Shown here: positions 1 through 8,324 of the stretch, in pieces
Layout: the number at the start of each line of letters is the position of its first letter
Position numbering within the stretch: position 1 is the first letter of the stretch
From: Ovis canadensis
Taxonomy: Eukaryota > Chordata > Mammalia > Artiodactyla > Bovidae
DNA: 64,000 nt
Reading direction: 5' to 3'
Assembly (NCBI RefSeq): GCF_042477335.2
Contig: NC_091245.1
Span: 113,494,501 to 113,558,500 of the forward strand
Program-made: the position numbers and the translations under genes
The notes under the pieces: model-generated
Told to the model about the DNA's origin: nothing
Seen by the model: only the letters and a program-made list of their open reading frames with translations
Database searches by the model: none

Positions 1-476
1 AGTGCCCGTCGGCACGTGGCCGGCACAAGAAGGTGAGGGATATCTGTACCGTGGAATATGACGCAGCCCTCAAGAAGGAGCCGCCATCGCCATGGGCCGC
101 AAGGTCAGACGGACCCACAGAAGGGTCCGCTCAGTGAAGTGAGTCGCTTGGATCGGGAGAAAGCTCTGTGGACTCTTAACGACGAATACAGACGAATCTA
201 TGCGCAAAGGGGAAAGCGACCTGGAGACCCCGAAAACGTACATAGGGCTACCCAAGGGGAAAGGCAGGGAGGGACGAAGTTGAAGTCGGATCAAGAGATA
301 GGAAAGACTGTGCTTACAGTAGAAGAGCAACAGAGCTTTCCTCTGTAGCAGGAGAAGTGTATCTGTATCTCGCCTTCACCTACACTGGAAGACCACCTGG
401 CAAAGAACAGGGGACTGAATCACTTTGCCGGGCACCTGAGACTCACCCAGGAATGTGAATCCGTTCTACTTGTGTT
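1..476 (+). mobile_element. L1 3'-end fragment C (left part cut by window start)
   Basis: Degenerate 3' end of a LINE-1, read on the + strand: the end of ORF2 followed by 3' UTR. Recognisable words include the ORF2 tail at 47-66 and the 3' UTR block near 415-440 that resembles 'ctgaatcactttgctgtaca'. It is the same fragment that lies complete across each later unit junction. It is non-coding and old; family assignment is from remembered consensus only. Confidence 0.75.
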
Positions 477-1367
477 CGAAGAAGCAGAAAAAGGAGCAGG
501 CCGTGGCTTGAAGCGGGGGGTGGGGGGAGGCAGGCCAGTGGGACAGATGCAAAGGCAGGTTCCTTGGCAAGAGTGGGATTTGGAACGGCTCAGGGAGGAA
601 CGGGGCGTGGGGGGCGGGGTGTGTGGAGATGGGGGAGGCGGGGAGCTGGGGGTGGGATGGGTGCATGTGGGGGAGTAGGGGGACGGTGAGGCTGCAGGCT
701 GAGGTGGGGGTGCTCTTGGGGCAGGGCTGATGCTGAGGTGAGGCGCGCAAGAGGGTTTCAGGGGGAAGGGGTGGTGTTTGAGGCGGTGAGGGCGTTGCTG
801 TTGGAAACCTGTTTCTGCCGAGGCCAGGCCCGAGGGCGAGGGCCGGCAGCTGGTGGACTTCTTTGGAACTCGTCCTGCAAGACGTGGTCCAGGGACCCTG
901 CAGGCAAAAGGGAGGTATGCTTGCCAGATGTGGCAGCTCCCTTGCTCCTGGCTGTGCAAACGTAGTGTGATTGATTTCTCTCGGAGTGTGGGGAGAGTGA
1001 GGCAGGGAGCTTGGAGACGGACGTTGTGAAAGATGAAGTGTGGTGCGGGCGGCTGCCAGCGGTGGGGTATTCCTGCCAGTGCAGTCCCCGAGCCCTCGGC
1101 TGGGTCCGGGTGAGGACGCGAGCAAACACAAGAAAGGTGCCTGGACGCACGGGCGGCTGAGCCCGCAGGGTTTGGGGCCACGAAGGCTTGGCAGCAGGGC
1201 CTTTTGTGGGTGAGGTGGGGAGGGGTCCTGGGCGTCTGTGTGGGAGAGGCAGCGGGCGGCAGGTAGCCAGCCAGCGTTTGCAGGAGCGCTGCCTCGAGCG
1301 CGTTTCAGCGGGCAGACCTAGTTGGGCTCTGGGGCCGCACCGTGGGACCAAAAGGGGACGCTGGGGC
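477..1367. other. G-rich spacer upstream of the tRNA genes
   Basis: No gene. The first third (about 510-690) is extremely G-rich on the + strand, with many runs of four to six G, and could form G-quadruplexes. The rest is ordinary GC-rich sequence with no element I recognise. The same spacer occurs at 8945-9835, 17458-18351, 25927-26817, 34403-35293, 42867-43757, 51331-52221 and 59798-60688. Confidence 0.7.
1350..1353 (-). terminator. Pol III T4 terminator of tRNA-Gly-GCC
   Basis: AAAA on the + strand reads TTTT on the gene strand, 14 bases past the end of the tRNA. It is conserved in all eight units. Confidence 0.85.
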
Positions 1368-1438
1368 TGCATGGGCCGGGAATCGAACCCGGGCCTCCCG
1401 CGTGGCAGGCGAGAATTCTACCACTGAACCACCCATGC
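1368..1438 (-). tRNA. tRNA-Gly-GCC: tRNA-Gly (anticodon GCC), unit 1
   Basis: Decodes GGC and GGU glycine codons. The 71-nt gene lies on the minus strand with acceptor arms GCATGGG and CCCATGC and an encoded discriminator A. The A box reads TGGTTCAGTGG and the B box GGTTCGATTCC, so transcription by Pol III is internal. Anticodon GCC is at 1406-1404, in loop CTGCCAC closed by a 5-bp stem CTCGC/GCGGG. No intron. From memory it is identical to a human Gly-GCC gene. It is the leftmost gene of the unit and points away from the other plus-strand genes. All eight copies are identical over the gene. Confidence 0.97.
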
Positions 1439-2931
1439 ACCGGTGGCCAGCGCCGCCCGTCGCTGCCCCTCAGGCGCTGGCCGCCACCCGCCCGCCGCTG
1501 CTCACTGCTCGCCCGTGGGCATCTCTCTGCCCCGTTGCAGCGGGAGACGACGGGCGGGCGACCTGTAAGACAGGATCCGGGCACGTGCAGGACCCCGGGG
1601 CGCGGCGCTCTCGGAGGGAGCCCGGGGCGACGGGACGCGGGCCCACGCGGCCCGTCCCGCGCCTTCTGCGCCGACCACGGCCGCCGCGACCCTGTCGGTG
1701 TCGCGTGAGGGCGCCGGGAGCCGACGCCGTCTGCCCGGCGCCGGGATCCCTGTCAGGTGCAGGCGCTGCGTGGTCGCTGCGGCCGCGCGCAGACGTGCCT
1801 CTCAGCGACCGCCGGGTCCCGACCCAAAGTCCCTCTGGCGGGCTGGCTTTCCGGCCGTGCCGGGGTGGGGCGTGCGAGAGCGGGCGGGGGAAGGGACGCC
1901 GGGCTCGGTCTGTGCGGGAAGCGCGAGCGCGGGAGGGCGACGCCTCCGAGCGCCTCCGCCACCGCCCCCTACCCGCCCTCCCCCCGCCATCCCATCCTTA
2001 GACCCGCGCTCAGGCCCAGGGACCCAAAGGCGTGTGAGCCTGGCTCCTGCGCTCTGGCCGACCGCGCTCCCGGGGTCCGGCTCTGACGGGGTGGTGGTGG
2101 TGAGCAGGGGCCCTTTGGCAGCGCGGCTCCTGGCTCGGGGACTGCGGGCTGAGAGGCAGGGAGCGCGCCAGGGCGGGCTTGGCTCCGGCCGGGGCAGCGG
2201 CTTCCCACGGGAACGGGCGCCGTGGCGCCGAGGTCGGGGGCGCGGGCCGGGCGCCGGGGGGTGGGCTGGACGGGCACGCAGGGCTTCCGCTCCCTCCCCA
2301 GCGGAGCACCCTTCCCGGGACGGACTCGTGCAAGGAAGGCCGGTGTGCGCTGGCCAGCAGGAAGGCTGGATGGCACGCGTCCAGGGCGGGCGGCAGGCAG
2401 GTTGCGGCCCGGCCAAGAACGCACGGCGGAGAAGGGTCGAGGGCACGCGGCAGCCCCTTGGCGGGCAAGGCGGGGGCTCGGCCGCCTCGCTGTGGCTGGG
2501 GAGCGCAGGCGGGCCGGCGGGGCGGGCGCGGAGGACGGGGTGCCGGCCTGGCGGGAGAGCTGGCGGGGGCAGCCGTGGAAGCAAGGCTGCGAGGGCGAGT
2601 AGGCCGTTCCCCGGGCAGAAGTCGGAGCGCCGGCGAAGGGAGGAGGGCTTGCCACCCGCCGCGGGGCTGCGTGCTTCGGCGCGGCCGGGGGCGGGGCGCG
2701 GCGGGGCTGTGGGAGTGGAAGTGGGAGGGTGGGCGAGTGTGGGCCAGGGGGAGGCAGGGAGGCAGGAAAAGCAGCAGCTGCAGCTGCAGCCAGCTGGCGA
2801 GGAAAGATGCGCTGAGAAGGACTGAAGGTGCCTTCTGTGGGGGTGCAGGTGGCGGCGGGAGGGCGTGTGTGGAGAAAGGCAGTGGCGCGCGGAGGACGGG
2901 TGCGTTTGTCCGGCGGGCCAAAAGGCTGGCT
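1439..2931. other. CpG-rich spacer between Gly-GCC and Leu-CAG
   Basis: About 1.5 kb without a gene, with CpG density typical of a CpG island. A cluster of CAGCTG palindromes sits at about 2772-2794. No transposon or coding sequence is recognisable. Equivalent spacers: 9907-11399, 18423-19915, 26889-28381, 35365-36857, 43829-45321, 52293-53785 and 60760-62252. Confidence 0.7.
2920..2923 (-). terminator. Pol III T4 terminator of tRNA-Leu-CAG
   Basis: TTTT on the gene strand, 8 bases past the tRNA 3' end; present in all eight units. Confidence 0.85.
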
Positions 2932-3014
2932 TGTCAGGAGTGGGATTCGAACCCACGCCTCCAGGGGAGACTGCGACCTGAACGCAGCGCCTTAGACCGC
3001 TCGGCCATCCTGAC
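2932..3014 (-). tRNA. tRNA-Leu-CAG: tRNA-Leu (anticodon CAG), unit 1
   Basis: Decodes CUG leucine codons. The 83-nt class II tRNA lies on the minus strand: acceptor GTCAGGA, A box TGGCCGAGCGG, anticodon CAG at 2980-2978 in loop TTCAGGT, a long variable arm with stem CTCC/GGAG, and B box GGTTCGAATCC. The encoded discriminator is A, as expected for leucyl-tRNA synthetase recognition. No intron. It is divergent from the Asp gene, 555 bp away. From memory it matches human Leu-CAG. Confidence 0.97.
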
Positions 3015-3569
3015 GGCGGGCCTGGCTGGGCGCGTGGCCGCTCGCCTGGCTGGGACCCGACGCGGCGCGAGCACCGGCGCCCTTGGCGGGCCGCGGGCGG
3101 CGCCACGCCAGGCAGGCAGGCAGGCAGGCAGGCGGGCGGGCGTCCGGAGTGGGGGTCGACGGAGCCGGCGCGCGGCGGCCGGCCGAGGCGCCTGGCTCCG
3201 CCGCCGCTCGCGCCGCGGACCCAGAGGGCCCTGGGCGGGCCGGCCCCTCCCCACCCGCGCCTGTCCTGGCCCGACGCCGGCCGGCGCGCGCCCACCGTGT
3301 CGTCGCAGCCCCGCTTGCCTTCTCGCGCCCCCTTCTCCCGGCGGAACGCCCGCGTTGGAGGCAAGAGGCGGCGCGCTGGGGAGGGTCCAGTGCCCCGGGG
3401 GTCCGGGTCCCTGTCGGGGTGGCGGGCTGCCGCTGTGACCGAGGCGGTTGGTCTGGTGCGCGGTTGGGTCGGGACCCGTGGTGGCCGGCGGCCCGTGCTG
3501 GGCAAGGGGAGGCGTGGGCAGGCAGCCCGAGAGCCCGAGGGCGGCCGGGCGGCAGGACGGTCGCCGCCG
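3015..3569. other. Divergent spacer between Leu-CAG and Asp-GTC
   Basis: 555 bp, very CpG-rich, separating the minus-strand pair of genes from the plus-strand trio. It contains the GGCA microsatellite. No gene seen. Equivalent spacers: 11483-12037, 19999-20557, 28465-29027, 36941-37495, 45405-45959, 53869-54423 and 62336-62894. Confidence 0.7.
3111..3138 (+). repeat. GGCA microsatellite, x5, followed by GGCG x2
   Basis: Five GGCA and two GGCG tetramers in unit 1. The GGCA count varies between units: 5, 5, 6, 7, 5, 5, 5, 6. Confidence 0.95.
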
Positions 3570-3641
3570 TCCTCGTTAGTATAGTGGTGAGTATCCCCGC
3601 CTGTCACGCGGGAGACCGGGGTTCGATTCCCCGACGGGGAG
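3570..3641 (+). tRNA. tRNA-Asp-GTC: tRNA-Asp (anticodon GTC), unit 1
   Basis: Decodes GAU and GAC aspartate codons. 72 nt with acceptor TCCTCGT and ACGGGGA, a discriminator G as expected for Asp, A box TAGTATAGTGG, anticodon GTC at 3603-3605 in loop CTGTCAC closed by CCCGC/GCGGG, and B box GGTTCGATTCC. No intron. It is first of three plus-strand genes. All eight copies are identical and, from memory, identical to human Asp-GTC. Confidence 0.97.
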
Positions 3642-4382
3642 GCAACACACCCTTTTTGGTGGCCGCGGTCGCTCTCTGTCCTGCCGCCAGGCCCCGGAGG
3701 GCCCTTCGCCTCCTCCCGACGTCTTTGGGCGAGGCGCCAGGGCGCCGCCGACGGCGGTGCCCGGCCTAGCTCCCGGCGACCCCCTCTGCCCGTGCAGCGC
3801 TCCAGCCTGAGCCCTTTGTCGTCGGCGGGCGCACGGTCGCCACGGCGGAGCGAGGGCCTCCTTGGCGACCCCACGGCCTTGCCCGACCATAGCCGGATCT
3901 GGCGGCCGGCCGGCCGCCCGCCCACGCGCCGACCCCCAGTGGCTGCCTGAGTGGGCTCGTAGGCTCGCGACGGCCCCGCCGCGTGCAGGCAGGTGGGTCC
4001 CGTGTCCCCTTGTCGTCGTGGGAAGTGGCCTCGCTCAGCGCCCGGTGGAGTAGCGCTTTGGCCAGCTGGGTGCTGGAAGCTGCGTGCCCCGCGTTGCCCG
4101 CCGGGGGTGAGGGCGGGGAGGCGTTGGCGGGCCGCGGCGGGGAGCGAAGGGCCGGAGGGCCGCAAGGCCGCGGGGGCGCCGCCCTGGGGCGGTGCGGCCG
4201 GTGGATTCCCGGCGACCGCGTGGCGCTGGCGCGCTTGGGGCGCCGCGTGGCTGCTGGGAGCGCCGGCGGCGGCGGCGCAAGCCTCCGGCTGACGGGGCGT
4301 CGGGGCAGGGATGCGGAGGCGGCGGCGAGAGTATGCTGGGGCGAGCCCGGGGCCGGCGTCTGGCGGCCGCCCGGGCTGTGGA
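3642..4382. other. CpG-rich spacer between Asp-GTC and Gly-TCC
   Basis: 741 bp of GC-rich, CpG-dense sequence with no gene or recognisable element. Several of the substitutions that distinguish units lie here (4035 and 4236 in unit 1). Equivalent spacers: 12110-12850, 20630-21370, 29100-29840, 37568-38308, 46032-46772, 54496-55236 and 62967-63707. Confidence 0.7.
3653..3657 (+). terminator. Pol III T5 terminator of tRNA-Asp-GTC
   Basis: TTTTT 11 bases past the tRNA end, the strongest terminator in the unit; present in all eight units. Confidence 0.88.
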
Positions 4383-4454
4383 GCGTTGGTGGTATAGTGG
4401 TGAGCATAGCTGCCTTCCAAGCAGTTGACCCGGGTTCGATTCCCGGCCAACGCA
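4383..4454 (+). tRNA. tRNA-Gly-TCC: tRNA-Gly (anticodon TCC), unit 1
   Basis: Decodes GGA and, by wobble, other glycine codons. 72 nt: acceptor GCGTTGG pairs with CCAACGC, discriminator A; A box TGGTATAGTGG; anticodon TCC at 4416-4418 in loop CTTCCAA closed by stem GCTGC/GCAGT; B box GGTTCGATTCC. No intron. The D-loop has the GTGGTGA form. All eight copies are identical. From memory it matches one of the human Gly-TCC genes. Confidence 0.97.
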
Positions 4455-4465
4455 GCGGGCCGACC

Positions 4466-4469
4466 TTTT
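4466..4469 (+). terminator. Pol III T4 terminator of tRNA-Gly-TCC
   Basis: TTTT 11 bases past the tRNA end; present in all eight units. Confidence 0.85.
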
Positions 4470-4732
4470 GCTGAGTTCCAGCGCTCTCCCGGCAGGGGCG
4501 TTCGGGGGACAGAGAGGTGGGAGCAGGGAGCCAGCCCGCTGGCCGGCGGCTTTTGGCGTGTGTGCGAGAAGCCGGCGGCGCGCGCGGTGTTTTGAGGGTG
4601 CTGAAAGCAAGACGGCACGGCAGGGCAGGCGGCTGCACTTGCAAAGGCCGGGTGTGGGCAGCAAGGTGGCACGGGCGGGTGGCATGGAGGCGCGGGGCTC
4701 ACCAGGAGCAGGCGAGGGCTGAACCCCGACGC

Positions 4733-4804
4733 TCCCTGGTGGTCTAGTGGTTAGGATTCGGCGCTCTCACCGCCGCGGCCCGGGTTCGATTCCCGGTCAG
4801 GGAA
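4733..4804 (+). tRNA. tRNA-Glu-CTC: tRNA-Glu (anticodon CTC), unit 1
   Basis: Decodes GAG glutamate codons. 72 nt: acceptor TCCCTGG with TCAGGGA, discriminator A; A box TGGTCTAGTGG with A14 at 4746; anticodon CTC at 4766-4768 in loop CTCTCAC closed by CGGCG/CGCCG; B box GGTTCGATTCC. No intron. From memory it equals human Glu-CTC. Unlike the other four genes it is not followed by a nearby T4: the trailer reads TTTCTTCTT at 4808-4816 and the first TTTT is at 4866-4869. This is the most variable tRNA of the array. Confidence 0.97.
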
Positions 4805-4807
4805 GCC

Positions 4808-4816
4808 TTTCTTCTT
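4808..4816 (+). terminator. Weak non-canonical terminator of tRNA-Glu-CTC
   Basis: TTTCTTCTT directly after the Glu gene, with no run of four T. Interrupted T tracts can act as partial Pol III terminators; a canonical TTTT follows 62 bases past the gene at 4866-4869 and would back it up. The same arrangement is seen in all seven complete units. Confidence 0.5.
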
Positions 4817-5037
4817 CCTCTCCGCCTGCCACCTGCCCACGTCCTCGCTGGACACCCTGCCACCCTTTTCTTAGCCTACGCTTGCTCAGCGCTGCGCCAG
4901 AGGCCCCCGGGACCCTGCCCGTCCAGCCCCAGCACGATTCAGGCCACCTCCGCCGTCCCGCGGGGCAAAGGTTTTGGCCGCAGTGGCAACCTCGCGCCGC
5001 TTCCACCACGACGCGCCTGAGGCCTCCCATCCACCAG

Positions 5038-5051
5038 CCCCCCCCCCCCCC
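5038..5051 (+). repeat. Poly-C tract
   Basis: Uninterrupted C14 in unit 1. The length varies between the seven complete units: 14, 12, 13, 11, 13, 13 and 16. Confidence 0.9.
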
Positions 5052-5506
5052 AACCCCACCCCCCGCCTCCCTCCCTCCTGAGGGGCTGCGGCTGCTGCCC
5101 CTGGTGGTGGCGGTGATGCTCCTGGGCTTGTGCTGGTTCTCCTGCTGTGGGTGGTGGTGAGGAGGTGGGCTTGGATAGGGCCGGCGGCGGTAGGGGTGGG
5201 GGTAGGGCTGGGGGTAGGGGCGTGGGCTGTGGCGGTCGCCAGCTGGGGGCCAGCAGCGGCAGGGGCGGTGGCCACAGCCGAAGGTGAGCGAGGGGGATCT
5301 GCCTCTGGGAGTGGGGGCCGTGGCCACGGACCGCCTGCCTTGTCGTGTCTCTCATGCCAGCCACCTCTCTGGGCGGCTTGGCCAGTGCGTGCCAGGTCCC
5401 GGGCTGGCTGTGACTCCCGTGTGCCGCTGGCGACTCCAAGAGGGTTCTGGTCTTGAGTGGGCTCTGGGAGGCGGACCACGGCGCCCGGGAGGCATGGGTA
5501 GCAGTT

Positions 5507-5525
5507 CAGTCGCCCGGGGGCAGCG
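5507..5525 (+). promoter_or_regulatory. CTCF-like motif (weak candidate)
   Basis: The core TCGCCCGGGGGCAGC resembles the CTCF core CCGCCAGGGGGCAGC with two mismatches, one of them at the normally conserved A. It is repeated in every complete unit. Human tRNA arrays are known to act as boundaries, which makes the site plausible, but the match is imperfect and was found by eye. Confidence 0.25.
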
Positions 5526-5659
5526 ATGCCTGCCAGGGAGGACAACCCGACCATCGTGCTGTTTCCCTTGCCTGACCACAGCTCTCAATCCTACTGGACT
5601 GAGGCAAGATTTACCCAGGCCTCCCTCCCCCACTCGTAACCAAAGGTGGGCACTCGGGT

Positions 5660-5660
<1 letters not shown>

Positions 5661-5692
<32 letters not shown>
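5661..5692 (+). repeat. CA microsatellite, x16
   Basis: Pure (CA)16. Counts in units 1 to 7 are 16, 15, 14, 18, 15, 15 and 15. Confidence 0.97.
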
Positions 5693-5695
<3 letters not shown>

Positions 5696-7109
5696 CGCCC
5701 TCCAAACTGTCTATCCAGGATCCACTCCATCCCTCTCCCCACCCTGTCACCGTCTTCCCCTAGGAACTCTGCGCGAGGGTGATCCTCCAGCACAGTCTCC
5801 TCTTGGCCCCGTCTCGGCTGGTCTATCCCCAAAGGGTTTCACGTCTGTTCAAGGACTGTGTCCTTCGGAGGGGAAGTGGACGGCAGACGAAAGGCACCAA
5901 CGTGCGGCGAGGGCGGCACACTCGGGTGCGATGGCACAAAGGCGAGTGCCCTGTGGGAAAGGAGCCCCTGTGGCCCGACGTGTGCTTGCCGTCGCCAAAG
6001 GAGGTTTCCTCGAGTTCCCTGCCGGGGCTGTGGGCGTCAGAGTGCATGGGGGAGAGTATCGGAGGAAGGTGCTTGGGGCCATGGCTGGTGGGCGCCCCAC
6101 GTGGATCAGGGACCCGCGCAGGGCGATCGCGAGCAGAGGGGGCGGCGGCGAGCAGGGAGCTGGGAGGCAGGCCCCGGGGTGCTTGGTCGGGGCGTCTGCA
6201 TGGACGGCCGGCGGGAAGGGGCGGCGTGGGGCTCTCGGGGACCTGGCCGAAAGATCGGCAGGCCACTCGAGCAGGGCCTCTACAGAAGCATGGGCGCGGC
6301 GGCGAAGCCGTGCCAGGCACATGTGAGAGGCTGGGACGGATCTGCGGTAGGTAGGGGTGGGCGTGGGGGTTGGGCTGGGGCTGCGGAGCCAGAGGGAGGC
6401 CCGCACTGGTGAACGCCAGGGCAGGGCAGGCCAGGGCAGGACGTGTGAGGGATAGCCCGAGCTCCAGGGGGATGTTGGGTGGGGAGGTGGGGCCGAGCCT
6501 GGAGTCTGGCGGGAAAGGCAGAGGGCAGGCCGTGACAGTGACGGGGCTGTGGCGTGAGGAAGATGGCGGGTGAGCACTCCATTTGGGTCGGGTGGCGGGT
6601 GAGCGGGGGCGAGCCACACTGGTGCTCGGTGCCACAGGCTGCTCAGGCTCGGCGGCGGGCTGTGGCTCTGGGCGGAGGCTAGGACGCAGGCAAGCGAAGG
6701 ACAGAAACGGAGCGCCAGCGCCAGCTGGGGGCCAGACCCGGTCCGAGATGGGTGGGCCCACCGTACCGCCCCAGAGACCAAAGTCACCACCCATCGGGAG
6801 GGAGTGTCCAGTGTCGGGGGTGACACTGCTGGGGCCTCAGGGTGGGATGGGGCGGGGGTGGCTGGCAGCGCAGGTGGCTGTGATTTCATGAGGGCCAAGG
6901 AGAGCTCCCATGTGACCGGGCACAGTCAGCCCTCCAGGGCACACGCCCGCAGAGGGCAAACCTCGGGGAGGTCTGAGGGTCCGGACACCGCCACCGCCTC
7001 GGCAGCACCGCCTGCCAGGGCCCGTACACGGAGCAAACCCCAGCGCCCAGCCACACACGGCGGGCCCAAGAAGGGGTGGCATCGATGCAGCATGGCGCCA
7101 TCACTCAGG

Positions 7110-7550
7110 CATCAGAAACACGTCAAGAATTGCCAGTTGTCACAAGCAATGATGCAGCTGGAGACTCTTACACTCGGCGGAGAATGTCAGACCGCGTTGG
7201 ACCGAGGCATGTGGAGCATGGAAAATAATACAAAACGAAGCTATTTGCCAGGAGAAACCGACTCACGCAGAAACCCACCTTAGGGTAACGCAAGCGGAAA
7301 GGCAGCGCTGGAGGGATGACTGGGGAGCTGCAACGCACAGATACGCAGGACCCTGTCTAAAGGGAGAAGCGCCAAGGTTATCCAGTTCAACACAGGGAAT
7401 CAGCGTCAGTGCCCTGGAGTAACCTCAAGTGGAAAAGAATCTGAAACCATATATGACACTCGAGATCTGCACAAGCAAAACAGGATCACACTGCGGTCCA
7501 CCGGAAACCAGCACAATATTGGGAATCCACTGTACTTCCGCAACAACCGT
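7110..7550 (+). mobile_element. L1 3'-end fragment A
   Basis: Old LINE-1 3' end on the + strand, 5'-truncated near the end of ORF2. Diagnostic words: the ORF2 tail near 7150-7190, 'gactcacgcagaaa' near 7259, 'agtggaaaagaatctgaaa' at about 7429-7447, and a 3' UTR end near 7490-7546 resembling 'tgtaaatcaactatacttc'. An A-rich remnant follows to about 7590. It is heavily diverged and non-coding. Fragment A is not closely similar to B or C, so the three look like separate insertions. Confidence 0.75.
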
Positions 7551-7609
7551 GACTACGACGTCGGAGTAAGCTTTCAAAAGAAAACTAACTCAGCAGGCAA
7601 TGAAGTCAG

Positions 7610-8264
7610 CGGAAAACAGGTGAGCTATGCCAACCCCACCCTGGGTACATATCCACGAAAGGCGCAGCTCTTCATTCGGAAAGACACATGCAACCCCCAC
7701 AGTCACAGCAGCACCGTTTGCCATAGCCGAGACGTGGAGAAAACCCTAGTGCCCATCCCCAAAGGCTCAGCCACCAAGATGCAGTATCAGAGAAAGGGAG
7801 AGAATGGGATGTCACCGAGCCGTCCACAAGAGGCAGATAGTGTCACTGGCAGCAACGGCGGCTGGAGCTGCAGAATATTACCCTTGGTGAGGGAAGTCAA
7901 ACAGACAAGGTCACGGATGGGTGGACTCTAAAGTGTTGTACAAATGAATCCCTGGGCCAACCAGCCACAGACTCTCAGACACAGGAAAGCCGCTTGGGGC
8001 TTCCCAAGGGCGCAGTCAGGGACCGAGGGATGAATGAGGAGCCGGGCTCAACGGATCAACCGTACCAGTACTGCGTAGGAAGGGGAGGAGGAACAAGGAC
8101 ACGCGGGATACCGCAGGGAATGAGATCCCATATGCTGTCATCACCCGCAATGGAAACGAGCTGAACACATGAGCCCCCCCCCCCACCCACCCACAGACAG
8201 GACTGAACCCCAACGCTGTACAGCGGAAACGCACACCAGGTTGTAGATCAACTACGCTTCCAGG
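7610..8264 (+). mobile_element. L1 3'-end fragment B
   Basis: Second 5'-truncated L1 3' end on the + strand. The ORF2 end is plain at 7642-7760 ('ctgggtacatatcc', 'gaaagacacatgca', 'atagccgagacgtgg'), and the 3' UTR end at about 8200-8264 reads close to 'ctgtacagcagaaac' and 'gtaaatcaactatacttca'. Differences from the remembered consensus are mostly A/T to G/C. A C-rich tract near 8174 varies in length between units. No functional reading frame. Confidence 0.8.
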
Positions 8265-8324
8265 ACAAGTGCTACTCCGTCGAAGTCAGTCAGTCGAGGA
8301 TCAGTCCAGCAATAGGAAAAAGAA

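Larger units (their letters stand above)
4805..7109. other. Long spacer between Glu-CTC and the L1 block
   Basis: 2.3 kb without a gene. It holds a poly-C tract (5038-5051), tracts of TGG and GGGGTA-like repeats on the + strand (about 5101-5220), a CTCF-like sequence (5507-5525) and the CA microsatellite (5661-5692). The rest is GC-rich sequence I do not recognise. Equivalent spacers: 13273-15624, 21793-24092, 30263-32568, 38731-41031, 47195-49495 and 55659-57962. Confidence 0.65.

Noticed and set aside
2932-3014. Intron in tRNA-Leu
   Set aside because: The anticodon loop is seven bases and uninterrupted; the extra length is the normal class II variable arm.
3321-3345. Second CTCF-like site on the minus strand (AGGGGGCGC core)
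   Set aside because: Only the 3' half matches; the 5' half of the motif disagrees at most positions.
1698-3438. Overlapping 375- and 419-codon open frames on the plus strand
   Set aside because: Low-complexity composition, overlap with long frames on the other strand, and one crosses the Leu-CAG gene. These are chance frames in a CpG-rich spacer.
1802-4702. 966-codon open frame on the minus strand, recurring in most units
   Set aside because: It runs straight through four tRNA genes, is rich in Pro, Ala, Arg and Gly as expected from stop-poor GC-rich DNA, and changes length when the GGCA repeat shifts frame. No domain is recognisable.
4733-4804. tRNA-derived SINE (Glu-type) instead of a tRNA gene
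   Set aside because: The gene keeps full acceptor pairing and both boxes, has no SINE body or A-rich tail, and sits at a fixed place in every unit.
5070-5159. Short hydrophobic frame containing LLPLVVAVMLLGLCWFSCCGWW, resembling a membrane segment
   Set aside because: It comes from TGG/CTG-rich simple sequence, its upstream part is shifted by poly-C length changes between units, and no start context or conserved frame supports it.
7620-7931. 103-codon open frame in the L1 block
   Set aside because: It is part of the decayed L1 fragment B, not a host gene.
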